Shown here: positions 1 through 7,905 of the stretch, one piece after another
Numbering within the stretch: the first letter of the stretch is position 1
Layout of the letters: each line of letters starts with the position of its first letter
Source: Achromobacter kerstersii
GTDB lineage: Bacteria > Pseudomonadota > Gammaproteobacteria > Burkholderiales > Burkholderiaceae_B
Reading direction: 5' to 3'
NCBI RefSeq assembly: GCF_902859595.1
Contig: NZ_CADIJQ010000006.1
Span: forward strand, 124,001-188,000
Length of the DNA stretch: 64,000 nucleotides
Translations under genes and position numbers: made by a program
The notes under the pieces: generated by a model
Told to the model about the DNA's origin: nothing
Databases searched by the model: none
What the model saw: the letters and a program-made list of their open reading frames with translations, nothing else

Positions 1-357
1 CGGGCCCAGGCCCGCGCCGGCCGCGCGCAGGCGTTCAGCCAAGGTGCCTTGCGGCACGCATTCCAGTTCGACTTCGCCCGCGCGGTAGGCGCGCGCAAAG
101 GCGTCGGAATTGGGCGGACGCGGATGCGAGCAGATGATCTTTCTGACCTGCTTGCGAATCAGCAGCGCGGCGATGCCCCGTTCGAAGGTGCCCGCATTGT
201 TCGAAATGATGGTGAGATCGCGCCGGCCCGATTCCGCCAGGCAATGCAAAAGCTCGTAAGGCACGCCCGCTTCGCCAAACCCGCCCACCAGCACGGACGC
301 GCCATCGGGAATGACGGCAATGGCGTCGGCCATGGATGCTTGAATCTTGTCGATCAC
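1..357 (-). CDS. CoA-transferase subunit A, partial (3' end outside window)
   Basis: The first 119 codons of a class I CoA-transferase alpha subunit (3-oxoadipate/3-oxoacid CoA-transferase A, PcaI/ScoA/AtoD family); the rest lies before base 1. The GGFGEAG glycine motif at residues 25-31 and the LTIISNNAG strand are typical of this subunit. The start is a GTG (355-357) directly abutting the TAA of the upstream Bug receptor, with AGGAG just ahead, so translation is probably coupled. The family moves CoA between succinyl-CoA and 3-oxoacids in the cytosol. A 3-oxoadipate enol-lactonase-type gene at 3976 makes a 3-oxoadipate role plausible, but the substrate cannot be read from this fragment. Confidence 0.85.
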   Translation of the reverse strand, partial: MIDKIQASMADAIAVIPDGASVLVGGFGEAGVPYELLHCLAESGRRDLTIISNNAGTFERGIAALLIRKQVRKIICSHPRPPNSDAFARAYRAGEVELECVPQGTLAERLRAAGAGLGP

Positions 358-1326
358 TTATTGCTCCTGCGCCAATCCGGCCGCGTCCACGATCTGTTTC
401 CAGCGGGTGCGTTCCTGGTTGATGAAGGCCGTGAACTCGGCCGGCGTGTTGCCGCCTGCCCGCCCGCCCATGGCTTTGAAGCGGTCGGAGATATCGGGGC
501 TCTGCACCACATCGCGCGTGGCGGCGTAGAGCTTGCCGACCACGTCTTCTGGCGTGCCAGCCGGGGCGATGAGCCCGAACCAGGCGGTCACCACCATGTC
601 TTTCACGCCGGCTTCGGCCATGGTCGGCACGTCGGGCAATTCAGCCAGCCGCCGCTCGCTGGTGACGGCCAGCGCACGCAGCTTGCCCGACTGGATGTAC
701 GGCATGGAGCTGGGCAGGTTGTCGATCATGAAGGTGAACTGCTGGCCCAGCAGCGCGGCCACGGCGGGGCCGGCGCCCTTGTACGGGATATGCGTGCCGG
801 CCACCCCCGCGCGTTGCTTGAAGAGTTCGCCCGACAGATGCGGCGATTGGCCGGCGCCGGAGCTTCCGAACGACACCTTGGACGGGTCCCGCCTGGACTG
901 CGCCTGAAGGTCCGCCACCGAGCGCACGGGTGACGCTTCATTCACGACCAGCACGTTAGGCACCGAGATCACCAGCGTGACGGGTGCGAAGTCCGCGGGC
1001 TTGTAGGGCAGCGTCTTGTACAGCGCGTAGTTGATGGCGTTGGGGCCAATGTTGCCCATCAGCAGCGTGTAGCCGTCGGGCTTGGCGCGGGCCAGCGTTT
1101 GCGCGCCGATGATGCCGGCGGCCCCCGCGCGGTTCTCAACGATGACCTGCTGGCCAAGCTTGGCGCCCAGCTTGTCGGCAATCAGCCGCGCAGCGATGTC
1201 GGTGGTGCCGCCGGGTGCGGCGGGAATGATGAGGGTGATTGGCCGTTCAGGCCAGGCGGCGTGCGCGGGGCCCGCCAAGGCGAAGGCCATCGCGCCGGCA
1301 GCCAGCCAGCGATGCGAGTGCAACAT
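358..1326 (-). CDS. Bug/TctC-family tripartite tricarboxylate transporter substrate-binding protein
   Basis: A 322-residue periplasmic solute receptor of the Bug family, hugely expanded in Bordetella and Achromobacter. A signal peptide with cleavage after AHA (about residue 24) is followed by the usual mature start WPERPITLIIPAAPGG and the TDIAARLIADKLG helix. It should bind a small organic acid in the periplasm. No tctAB membrane genes are adjacent, which is common for orphan Bug receptors. It lies immediately upstream of, and is coupled to, a CoA-transferase gene, suggesting the ligand is an acid that is then activated to its CoA ester (inference). Confidence 0.93.
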   Translation of the reverse strand: MLHSHRWLAAGAMAFALAGPAHAAWPERPITLIIPAAPGGTTDIAARLIADKLGAKLGQQVIVENRAGAAGIIGAQTLARAKPDGYTLLMGNIGPNAINYALYKTLPYKPADFAPVTLVISVPNVLVVNEASPVRSVADLQAQSRRDPSKVSFGSSGAGQSPHLSGELFKQRAGVAGTHIPYKGAGPAVAALLGQQFTFMIDNLPSSMPYIQSGKLRALAVTSERRLAELPDVPTMAEAGVKDMVVTAWFGLIAPAGTPEDVVGKLYAATRDVVQSPDISDRFKAMGGRAGGNTPAEFTAFINQERTRWKQIVDAAGLAQEQ

Positions 1327-1450
1327 GCTTGTCTCCCGACGTGATCATTGATTGATCAACTTGTGGGAGGAGTGTGTGCGCCGCGCTGGCAAATGCCTAT
1401 TCTGCAATGTGGAGGTCAGGCTTCGCCTGAGCTGAACGCGCGTCGGCCCG

Positions 1451-1530
1451 CCCTTTCAACCGCCGCCTCTGCCCTCGCCTTACCCTGCGGCCCTTTCAAC
1501 CGCCGCCTCTGCCCTCGCCTTACCCTGCGG
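1451..1530. repeat. 40-bp perfect tandem duplication spanning a gene 3' end
   Basis: Two identical 40-bp copies, 1451-1490 and 1491-1530, each beginning CCCTTTCAACCGCC and ending TACCCTGCGG. The second copy contains the last three codons and the TAA stop of the flavoprotein gene on the minus strand; the first repeats that same 3' end in the spacer. It appears to be a recent tandem duplication that did not change the protein. Confidence 0.9.
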
Positions 1531-2419
1531 CCCGTTCCCACCGGCGCTGGATGGCCTTGGCCGCGACCACGCCATCCGCCATCGACGTCACCACGCAAGG
1601 ATGCATGCGGTGCGCCACTTCGCCCACGGCATAAATGTCGGGCACGCTGGTTTCGGCGGTAGCGAAGTCGGTGCGGATATAGCCGCGTTCGTCGCGGGCC
1701 AATTGCAGGCTGTCGGCGAAGGCGGCTTGCGGTTCCCAGCCGTAGAAGACCAGGATCAGATCGTATTGACGGCCATCCACGCTGCGGGTCGCGGGGTCGA
1801 CGGTATAGGGGCCGATGCGCACGCCATCCCGCCCGGCGCGCGTCACCCATTGCTGCTGCGCGCGGACGCTGCGGGCGTACAGGTGCACGGCGCGCGCGCC
1901 GCGATTGCGCACGTAGACGTAATTCTCAAACGCGTTGTCGCCGCCGCCCAGCACGGCCACCGACAAACCGGAATAGTCCTGCGCGACGATGGGCGAACCC
2001 GGGCCGATCAGCACGCCGGGCCAATTGGCGCCCGGCGGGTGATCCGGCAGGCCTTTGGCGCGCACGCCCGAGGCGATCACCAAGGTGCGGCCGCGCACGG
2101 ACGTTTCGCCATCCGGCCCGTGCAGCGTGGCCTGGATGCCGCCCTTGCAGGGCAAGACGCGGGTTACGCGGGTTTCCAGCCGCAGCGGCACATTGGCCGC
2201 GCGCACGCTGGTGTCGATATTGGCCGCCACCTGCTGGCCGGTCACGCCGGGCAAGACGGCGATCCAGTCGTCGGAAAACGGGTTGTCACTGCTTAAACCG
2301 CCCAGGCGGGCGCTGGCTTCCACCAATAATGGGGACAAACCAAGTCTGGCCAGCCAGAGCGCGCAGGAAGCGCCCGCCGGCCCGCCGCCTACAATGACCG
2401 CATCGTGCAACTGTTGCAT
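1520..2419 (-). CDS. NAD(P)/FAD-dependent oxidoreductase, thioredoxin-reductase-like without redox cysteines
   Basis: A 299-residue two-dinucleotide-domain flavoprotein of the thioredoxin reductase/ferredoxin-NADP reductase (FNR) fold. The N-terminal FAD motif is VIVGGGPAGASCA (residues 9-21), the internal NADPH motif is VAVLGGGDNAFENY, and the C-terminal FAD contact is DIYAVGEVA. The CxxC active-site pair expected just before the NADPH domain is absent, so it cannot reduce thioredoxin by the usual route; a ferredoxin/flavodoxin reductase or small-molecule oxidoreductase role is more likely. It has its own start with AAGGGG close upstream and is divergent from folB. The 3' end is duplicated in tandem downstream. 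Confidence 0.85.
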   Translation of the reverse strand: MQQLHDAVIVGGGPAGASCALWLARLGLSPLLVEASARLGGLSSDNPFSDDWIAVLPGVTGQQVAANIDTSVRAANVPLRLETRVTRVLPCKGGIQATLHGPDGETSVRGRTLVIASGVRAKGLPDHPPGANWPGVLIGPGSPIVAQDYSGLSVAVLGGGDNAFENYVYVRNRGARAVHLYARSVRAQQQWVTRAGRDGVRIGPYTVDPATRSVDGRQYDLILVFYGWEPQAAFADSLQLARDERGYIRTDFATAETSVPDIYAVGEVAHRMHPCVVTSMADGVVAAKAIQRRWERAAG

Positions 2420-2541
2420 TTCACCCCTTATTGACTGCGCCGGCGTCTCTCGGGCGCCCGGACATGGCCGAATTGTAGCCAGCGCGCCGCCCCCGATCCG
2501 CTGTCCCTTTACAATTCCGGCTGTCCCACCAGGTTTCCATC

Positions 2542-2901
2542 ATGCCCACACGCCGCATCATCCTTTCCGGGCTTGCGCTCGACGCCCGCATCGGCATTCT
2601 CGAGCACGAGCGCCGCGCTACCCAGCCCCTGCATGTCGACGCCGAATTCGACGTGGATATCCAGCGCTCGGTCGACGACCACGATATCCACAGCGTGCTG
2701 GACTACCGCCGCCTGCGCGAAGCCATCGTTGAAGAATGCACGCAGGCGCATGTGAACCTGATCGAAACCCTGTCCGAACAAGTTGCCGCGCGCCTGCTGG
2801 CCGACTTCCAGGAAATCCGCTCGCTGCGCCTGCGCATCAGCAAGCCCATGGCCTTTTCCGACTGTGCGGCGGTGGGCGTGGAAATTCAGATCACGCGTTG
2901 A
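2542..2901 (+). CDS. folB: Dihydroneopterin aldolase
   Basis: A 119-residue FolB-family protein, the usual length. It cleaves 7,8-dihydroneopterin to 6-hydroxymethyl-7,8-dihydropterin and glycolaldehyde in folate synthesis. The family pattern is visible: the opening strand [19 protein letters not shown] with its conserved Glu, then the [10 protein letters not shown] segment and the C-terminal SKPMAF motif with the catalytic-site lysine. The stop codon (2899-2901) is two bases before the ttcA start, so the pair is almost certainly co-transcribed. The 122-base spacer to the divergent flavoprotein gene must hold both promoters; I could not define a convincing one. Confidence 0.93.
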   Translation: MPTRRIILSGLALDARIGILEHERRATQPLHVDAEFDVDIQRSVDDHDIHSVLDYRRLREAIVEECTQAHVNLIETLSEQVAARLLADFQEIRSLRLRISKPMAFSDCAAVGVEIQITR

Positions 2902-2903
2902 CC

Positions 2904-3872
2904 ATGAACGATATCGCTCCCCCTGGCATCCGCTTCCGCACGGAAGCAGAAGAAAAAGCCCGCCACGAAGGCAACAAGCTGACCAAGCGTCTGGCGCGCG
3001 AAACCACGCGCGCCCTGTCCGACTACAACATGATCGGAGAAGGCGACCGCGTCATGGTCTGCCTGTCGGGCGGCAAGGATTCCTATGCGATGCTGGACAT
3101 CCTGCTCCAGCTGCAAAAGCGCGCGCCGTTCAAGTTTGAGCTGATCGCGGTCAACCTGGACCAGAAGCAGCCGGGCTTTCCCGACCATATCCTGCCCCAG
3201 TACCTGAAAGATCTGGGCGTGCCCTTCCACATCGAGACGCAGGACACGTATTCCATCGTGACCCGCGTGCTGGAAGAAGGCAAGACGATGTGCTCGCTCT
3301 GTTCGCGCTTGCGCCGCGGCATTCTGTACCGCGTCGCCTCTGAGCTGGGCGCCACCAAGATTGCGCTGGGCCACCACCGCGACGACATCCTGGCCACGTT
3401 CTTCCTGAACCTGTTCTACGGTGGCAAGGCCAAGGGCATGCCGCCCAAGCTCGTGTCCGACGACGGCCGCCACACGGTGATCCGCCCGCTGGCTTATGTG
3501 GCCGAAACGGACCTGATTGCGTATGCCGAACTGAAGCAATTCCCGATCATTCCGTGCAACCTCTGCGGCTCGCAGGAGAACCTGAAGCGCAAGGAAGTGG
3601 GCCGGATGATCAAGGATTGGGACAAGCAGCATCCGGGCCGTTCGTGGAATGTGTTCAATGCGCTGTCGCGCGTGGTGCCGTCGCATTTGATGGACCGCGA
3701 CCTGTTCGACTTCGTGGGCTTAAAGCCCACCGGCGTGCCGGACGCCAATGGCGACACGGCGTTTGACGCGGTGGACCCGGATGACGACGCGGACGAAGCC
3801 TGCGGCGACACGCCCGAAGCGTTGGAGCCGGGTGCGATTGTTGAAAAGAAAGTGATGTTCACGCGTCAGTAA
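2904..3872 (+). CDS. ttcA: tRNA 2-thiocytidine(32) synthetase TtcA
   Basis: A 322-residue PP-loop ATPase that thiolates cytidine 32 of certain tRNAs. Visible are the SGGKDS ATP-pyrophosphatase loop (residues 55-60), the CSLC pair (130/133) and a CNLC pair (218/221), which include the cysteines that hold the Fe-S cluster in this family, and GHHRDD in between. An open frame extends upstream through folB, but the ATG at 2904, two bases after folB, gives the family's normal N-terminus. The C-terminal 40 residues are acidic and variable. A T-tailed hairpin follows at 3925. Confidence 0.96.
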   Translation: MNDIAPPGIRFRTEAEEKARHEGNKLTKRLARETTRALSDYNMIGEGDRVMVCLSGGKDSYAMLDILLQLQKRAPFKFELIAVNLDQKQPGFPDHILPQYLKDLGVPFHIETQDTYSIVTRVLEEGKTMCSLCSRLRRGILYRVASELGATKIALGHHRDDILATFFLNLFYGGKAKGMPPKLVSDDGRHTVIRPLAYVAETDLIAYAELKQFPIIPCNLCGSQENLKRKEVGRMIKDWDKQHPGRSWNVFNALSRVVPSHLMDRDLFDFVGLKPTGVPDANGDTAFDAVDPDDDADEACGDTPEALEPGAIVEKKVMFTRQ

Positions 3873-3924
3873 AAGGCCAGGCCCCGAGACAAAACTCGGA
3901 GAACAGGCCACGCAAGCAAGTCAC

Positions 3925-3959
3925 GAGAAAGGGCCGCCCACAGCGGCCCTTCTCTTTTT
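3925..3959 (+). terminator. Intrinsic terminator after folB-ttcA
   Basis: The left arm (3925-3937) pairs with GCGGCCCTTCTC (3943-3954), with one bulged A and a five-base loop, followed by a T tract at 3955-3959. It ends the folB-ttcA transcript before the convergent hydrolase gene. Confidence 0.9.
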
Positions 3960-3975
3960 CATGGCCAGAATTGAT

Positions 3976-4773
3976 TCAAGGCCGCGGCAAGAACGACAGC
4001 ACCGCGTCCACAAATTCTGCGGGCCGTTCAATGTTCGACAAGTGCACGGTGGGCATTTCCACCCACATCGCACCCGGCACCGTGGCGGCGATCAGTGCGC
4101 CATGGCTCGCGGCGGTGACCGTATCGTCGCGGCCGGCAATCACCAGCGTCGGGCGATTGATCAGGGCAATCGTGCGTCGCAAGTCTGCATCCCGAACTGC
4201 CGCGAAGGCGCCCGCAAGACCTTGGGGGTTCGTCGCCAGCAGCATGGTGCGGAAGTGATCAATGACCGGGCCGCCCGCTTTCAACATGGCTGCCGGAAAC
4301 CAGTTCCCCAGAAACATCGCGGCGGTGTCCATCATGTCCGGCGCCTGCAAGGTCGCGGCGATGCGCGCGTCCCATTGTGGCGCGGGCCCCAGGTAGGAAG
4401 ACGTGTTGGCCAGAATCAAATGGTCAATGCGCTCGGGCGCATGCACGCCCAGCCACTGGCCGATGAACCCGCCCAGCGACAGCCCCAGAAAATGCGCGCG
4501 GGCAATGCCCAATGCGTCGAGCAGCTCGATCACGTCGCGGCCCAGGCGGTCCATTGAATACGCGCCCGCCGGCACGCCGGATGCGCCATGGCCGCGCGTG
4601 TCGTAACGCAGCACCCGGAAGCGTTGGGACAGCGCGTCGATCTGGCCGTCCCACATGTGCAGCGTGGTGCCGATGGAATTCGATAACACCAGCACGGGCA
4701 GACGATCGCCGCCGTCAATCTGGTAGGCGATTCGGACGCCATCGCCGGTGGTGAACGTGGAGCGTGCTTGCAT
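3976..4773 (-). CDS. pcaD: Alpha/beta hydrolase, 3-oxoadipate enol-lactonase type
   Basis: A 265-residue alpha/beta hydrolase resembling PcaD, which opens 3-oxoadipate enol-lactone in the beta-ketoadipate pathway. The nucleophile elbow is GLSLGG with Ser99; the acid (GRDDTV) and base (VHLSNIE) loops follow at the expected spacing, and YDTRGHGAS is typical of the family. An in-frame ATG lies 27 bases further upstream (4800), but the start at 4773 has a purine-rich AAGGCGGA before it and gives the normal length. A LysR regulator is divergent. The substrate is inferred; other lactone or ester hydrolases of this family look similar. Confidence 0.8.
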   Translation of the reverse strand: MQARSTFTTGDGVRIAYQIDGGDRLPVLVLSNSIGTTLHMWDGQIDALSQRFRVLRYDTRGHGASGVPAGAYSMDRLGRDVIELLDALGIARAHFLGLSLGGFIGQWLGVHAPERIDHLILANTSSYLGPAPQWDARIAATLQAPDMMDTAAMFLGNWFPAAMLKAGGPVIDHFRTMLLATNPQGLAGAFAAVRDADLRRTIALINRPTLVIAGRDDTVTAASHGALIAATVPGAMWVEMPTVHLSNIERPAEFVDAVLSFLPRP

Positions 4774-4838
4774 GAGGAATCCGCCTTGAGCGTTGAACAT
4801 GATGCACAGCGTAGTTGCGGCGGATTGAAGAAGAAATT

Positions 4839-4860
4839 ACAAAGTTCGCACAGTCTTTGT
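4839..4860. promoter_or_regulatory. Candidate LysR operator palindrome
   Basis: ACAAAG (4839-4844) and CTTTGT (4855-4860) form a perfect inverted repeat with a 10-base spacer, located in the 100-base divergent gap between the hydrolase gene and the LysR gene, 13 bases before the latter. LysR-family boxes are partial dyads of this kind. No binding evidence exists in the sequence alone. Confidence 0.5.
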
Positions 4861-4873
4861 CGGAAAAGCAGAC

Positions 4874-5788
4874 ATGAGCGACTTCACCCTGCACGACCTC
4901 CAGTGCTTTGACGCCGTGGTGCGCCTGGGCGGATTCCAGGCGGCGGCGGCTGCACTGCACCGCTCGCATCCCGCCGTGTTCGCCTCGGTAGCCAAGCTGG
5001 AACGCCAACTGGACCTGACGCTGTTCGACCGCGGCGGCTACCGCGTGCGGCCCACGCCGGCAGGCAAATCGTTTCACCGGCACGCCCAAGGCTTGCTGCG
5101 CGAGCTGGACGCCTTGCGCACCCATGCCGCGCAATTGGCAATGGGTGAGGAAAGCGAGCTGCATGTGGTGATTGGCGATCTGTGTCCACGGCCGCAGATG
5201 CTGGGTCTGCTGAGCCGCTTCTTCGCGCAGTGTCCGGCCACGCGCCTGCACCTGCACTTCGAGGCGGTGGGCGGGCCGGTGGAACGCTTGCTGGACGGGG
5301 ATGCCGACCTGATCCTGCACCGGGTGGATGGCGGCGAGTCCCGCATCGAGTGCCTGGATTTGCTGGCGGTGCCGTTCACGCCCGTCGTGGCGCCGGGCTT
5401 TCTGCCCGCGACGGCCCAGCAACCCATCACGCCGCGTTTGCTGCGCGACTACACGCAGTGCGTCATGCGCGACACCGCGCGCCACACGCCCGCGCGCAAT
5501 TACTTCATGATCGAAGGCGCGCACCAATGCACGGTGGCGGATCAGCAGATGAAAAAAGAGGTCATCCTGCAAGGCATGGGCTGGGGCCACCTGCCGCGCT
5601 TTTTGATCGAGGATGAATTGCGCGATGGGCGGCTGCTGGACATCACCAGCCGCCATCTGCCAGGCAGCATCGAAGCGCTGGTGGCGGCGCGGCGCAGCGA
5701 CCGGCCGCAAGGGCCGGTGCTGAATCGCTTATGGAAATATCTGGAGGAGGCCGTCGCGACCGGTGGAGCATTCGGCCCGGGTGGATGA
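4874..5788 (+). CDS. LysR-family transcriptional regulator
   Basis: A 304-residue LysR-type regulator. The N-terminal winged helix-turn-helix is visible (LHDLQCFDAVVRLGGFQAAA followed by LERQLDLTLFDR), and from about residue 90 a periplasmic-binding-protein-like effector domain. The last residues run into a glycine-rich tail. It is divergent from the enol-lactonase-type hydrolase, with a palindrome in the shared promoter region, so control of that gene is likely (inference). The effector is unknown. Confidence 0.92.
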   Translation: MSDFTLHDLQCFDAVVRLGGFQAAAAALHRSHPAVFASVAKLERQLDLTLFDRGGYRVRPTPAGKSFHRHAQGLLRELDALRTHAAQLAMGEESELHVVIGDLCPRPQMLGLLSRFFAQCPATRLHLHFEAVGGPVERLLDGDADLILHRVDGGESRIECLDLLAVPFTPVVAPGFLPATAQQPITPRLLRDYTQCVMRDTARHTPARNYFMIEGAHQCTVADQQMKKEVILQGMGWGHLPRFLIEDELRDGRLLDITSRHLPGSIEALVAARRSDRPQGPVLNRLWKYLEEAVATGGAFGPGG

Positions 5789-5833
5789 TGGGCCGTGTGA
5801 TACCCCGGGGATAATACGCGCGGTGATGCGGGT

Positions 5834-5865
5834 GCGGGTCCGGGGTTCAAGCCCGGACTCCCCGC
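5834..5865. terminator. Hairpin between convergent genes
   Basis: GTCCGGG (5838-5844) pairs perfectly with CCCGGAC (5852-5858) around a seven-base loop, and GCGG/CCGC extends the stem after an asymmetric bulge. It sits between the LysR gene and the convergent dehydrogenase gene. There is no T tract, so termination is only probable. Confidence 0.5.
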
Positions 5866-6821
5866 TACGCGTTCAGCACCCGAATCGGCTTGCCCGCCTG
5901 AAACGCCTTCACGGCGTCCAGCGCGTTCTGGTAGAACGCCTCGAAATTCTCGCGGCTGACATAGCCCAGGTGCGGCGTCAGAATCACGTTGTCCAGATCG
6001 CGCACGGTGTCGGTGGGCGACAGCGGCTCTTCGGGATAGACGTCCAGGCCGGCGCCCGCGATGCGGAATTTGACCAGTGCGTCCATCAGCGCTTCGTGGT
6101 CCACCAGGCCGGCGCGCGATGTGTTCACCAGATAGGCCGTCGGCTTCATCGCGGCAAGCGCCGCCGCGTCCACCACGTGGCGGCTGCGGTCAGACAGAAT
6201 CAGGTGCAGGCTGACCACGTCGGACGTGGCAAAGAGTTCATGCTTGTCGACCCGCTTCACGCCCGCCGCTTCGGCGCGTTCGTCGGTCAGGTTGGGGCTC
6301 CAGGCCACGACATCCATGCCGAACGCCTGCCCCACCTTGGCGACGGCAGCGCCCAGCTTGCCCAGGCCCAACACACCCAGCCGCTTGCCAGCCAGCGGCT
6401 CGGGCATGGCGGTTTGCCACATGCCGCGACGCATCGCCGCGTCTTCGGTGGTCAGATGCTTGAACAGGCCCAGGATGTGCGCCCACGCCAGTTCGGCGGT
6501 GGCGGTATTGGCGTCGGCGCTGCCGGGTGCGCCGCACACGACGATGCCCTGCTCGGTGCAGGCGGCCATGTCGATGGCGTTGTTGCGCATGCCGGTCGTG
6601 ATCAACAGGCGCAGCTTGGGCAGCGCGCGGATGCGCTCGGCGGGGAACGACGTACGTTCCCGCATCGCCACGATCACGTCAAAAGATTCGAGCGTGACGT
6701 CGACCTGTTCGGCCGGAATGAAGTTGTTGAAGATCTGCACCTCGGCGTCACCGCCCAGCGAGGTCCAATCTGCATAGCGCCGGGCTACGTCGTGGTAATC
6801 GTCGAGTATTGCGATTTTCAA
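5865..6821 (-). CDS. D-2-hydroxyacid dehydrogenase family protein
   Basis: A 318-residue NAD-dependent dehydrogenase of the D-isomer 2-hydroxyacid family, which interconverts 2-oxoacids and D-2-hydroxyacids in the cytosol. The Rossmann motif GLGKLG lies at residues 152-157. The three family residues are present: Arg in NTSRAGLVD, Glu in VYPEEPL and His in TPHLGY. It could be a phosphoglycerate, glyoxylate or hydroxypyruvate reductase relative; the substrate cannot be read. It is separated from the upstream dsbC gene by 64 bases on the same strand. Confidence 0.9.
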   Translation of the reverse strand: MKIAILDDYHDVARRYADWTSLGGDAEVQIFNNFIPAEQVDVTLESFDVIVAMRERTSFPAERIRALPKLRLLITTGMRNNAIDMAACTEQGIVVCGAPGSADANTATAELAWAHILGLFKHLTTEDAAMRRGMWQTAMPEPLAGKRLGVLGLGKLGAAVAKVGQAFGMDVVAWSPNLTDERAEAAGVKRVDKHELFATSDVVSLHLILSDRSRHVVDAAALAAMKPTAYLVNTSRAGLVDHEALMDALVKFRIAGAGLDVYPEEPLSPTDTVRDLDNVILTPHLGYVSRENFEAFYQNALDAVKAFQAGKPIRVLNA

Positions 6822-6885
6822 GTCATGTCTCCGGGTGGCGAGGCGCCTGCCGCGCCAGCCACCCGGCCGGCGCGCGAGGCGCCGG

Positions 6886-7686
6886 TCAGTTCAAACGGGC
6901 TTTGAGTTGGTCCAGCGGGATGGCGCCGCTGACGCGCGAACCATCGGCAAAGAACAGGGTGGGCGTGCCGCGCACCATCAGTTGCTGGCCCAGGGCAAGC
7001 AGCTTGTCTTCGGGCACGTCGCAGCTGGCGGTAGCCGGCTTCTTGCCGCGCACCATCCAGTCGTCCCAGGCTTTGCCCTGGTCCTTGGCGCACCAGACGT
7101 CACGCACCTTCGTCTTGGAATCCGGCGACAGAATCGGGTACATGAAGGTGTACACGGTGACGTTGTCCAGCTCTTCCATCGTGTGGCGCAATTGCTTGCA
7201 GTAGCCGCAGTTGGGGTCTTCGAAGATCGCAACCTTCTTCGCGCCATTGCCCTTGACCTGCTTGATGGCAAGTTCCAGCGGCAACTGGTCGAACGTGACG
7301 GCGCTGAGCTTTTCCTGGGATTCACGGGTGACGTCGCGGCGGGTCATCGCGTCTATCAACGGACCTTCCATGACCCAGGTAACCTTTTCGTCCGTATAGA
7401 TCAGGTCCATGCCCAACTGGACTTCGAACAGGCCATAGGGCGTTTGGCGCACGGTGGTGACGTCCATGCCGGTGAAGCGCTGCTGGAAACGTTCCTTCAC
7501 GGCCTCCGCCACGGGGTCGATCTGCGTGGTGGACACGCTTTTTTCGCCCTTGCCCGGCTGTCCGACGGACTGCGTGGAGACGGCCTTGTCACCCTTGGCG
7601 GGCGCTTGCGCGTGGGCGGTGGCGGTCAGTCCCAGGCCACCGGCCAGGAAACATGCCGCCAGCGTGGCGGAGATGCGGAAGTTCAT
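6886..7686 (-). CDS. dsbC: Periplasmic thiol:disulfide interchange protein DsbC
   Basis: A 266-residue disulfide isomerase. A signal peptide ending AHA (residue 26) is followed by an unusually long Lys/Ser/Gly linker (about 30-55) before the N-terminal dimerisation domain. The thioredoxin-fold domain carries the active site CGYC (160-163) and the cis-proline loop GTPTLF. A second cysteine pair in the C-terminal domain (VWCAK and ASCDV) matches the structural disulfide of DsbC. The frame is open far upstream, but the ATG at 7686 has AGGAGT in front of it and gives a proper signal peptide. It acts with DsbD to correct wrong disulfides in the periplasm. Confidence 0.93.
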   Translation of the reverse strand: MNFRISATLAACFLAGGLGLTATAHAQAPAKGDKAVSTQSVGQPGKGEKSVSTTQIDPVAEAVKERFQQRFTGMDVTTVRQTPYGLFEVQLGMDLIYTDEKVTWVMEGPLIDAMTRRDVTRESQEKLSAVTFDQLPLELAIKQVKGNGAKKVAIFEDPNCGYCKQLRHTMEELDNVTVYTFMYPILSPDSKTKVRDVWCAKDQGKAWDDWMVRGKKPATASCDVPEDKLLALGQQLMVRGTPTLFFADGSRVSGAIPLDQLKARLN

Positions 7687-7818
7687 TTGTACTCCTGTAC
7701 TTATCGTGTTCTTTGGTGGGAAGCGTAACGCATCCGGGCGGGGGGCTGAGCCGGGATGGTTTTGAGAGAGAGGGGTGCAGTGTCTGTCAGACGTCTGCCC
7801 GCCCTCAAGGTTCCAAAA

Positions 7819-7892
7819 GGATTTCTCAAACCCGGACTTCTCAAACCAGGATGCCTCCAACCGGAATTTCTACACCCCGATGTCTCAAACCG
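7819..7892. repeat. Degenerate 15-bp tandem repeat, about five units
   Basis: Units at 7819, 7834, 7849, 7864 and 7879 follow the pattern GGATTTCTCAAACC with changes in each copy; the last is 14 bases. They fill the spacer between the end of the ubiH-type gene and the dsbC start. The frame stays open in both directions across the array, but I see no sign that it is translated. Confidence 0.75.
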
Positions 7893-7905
7893 GCATCCGT
7901 CCCCG

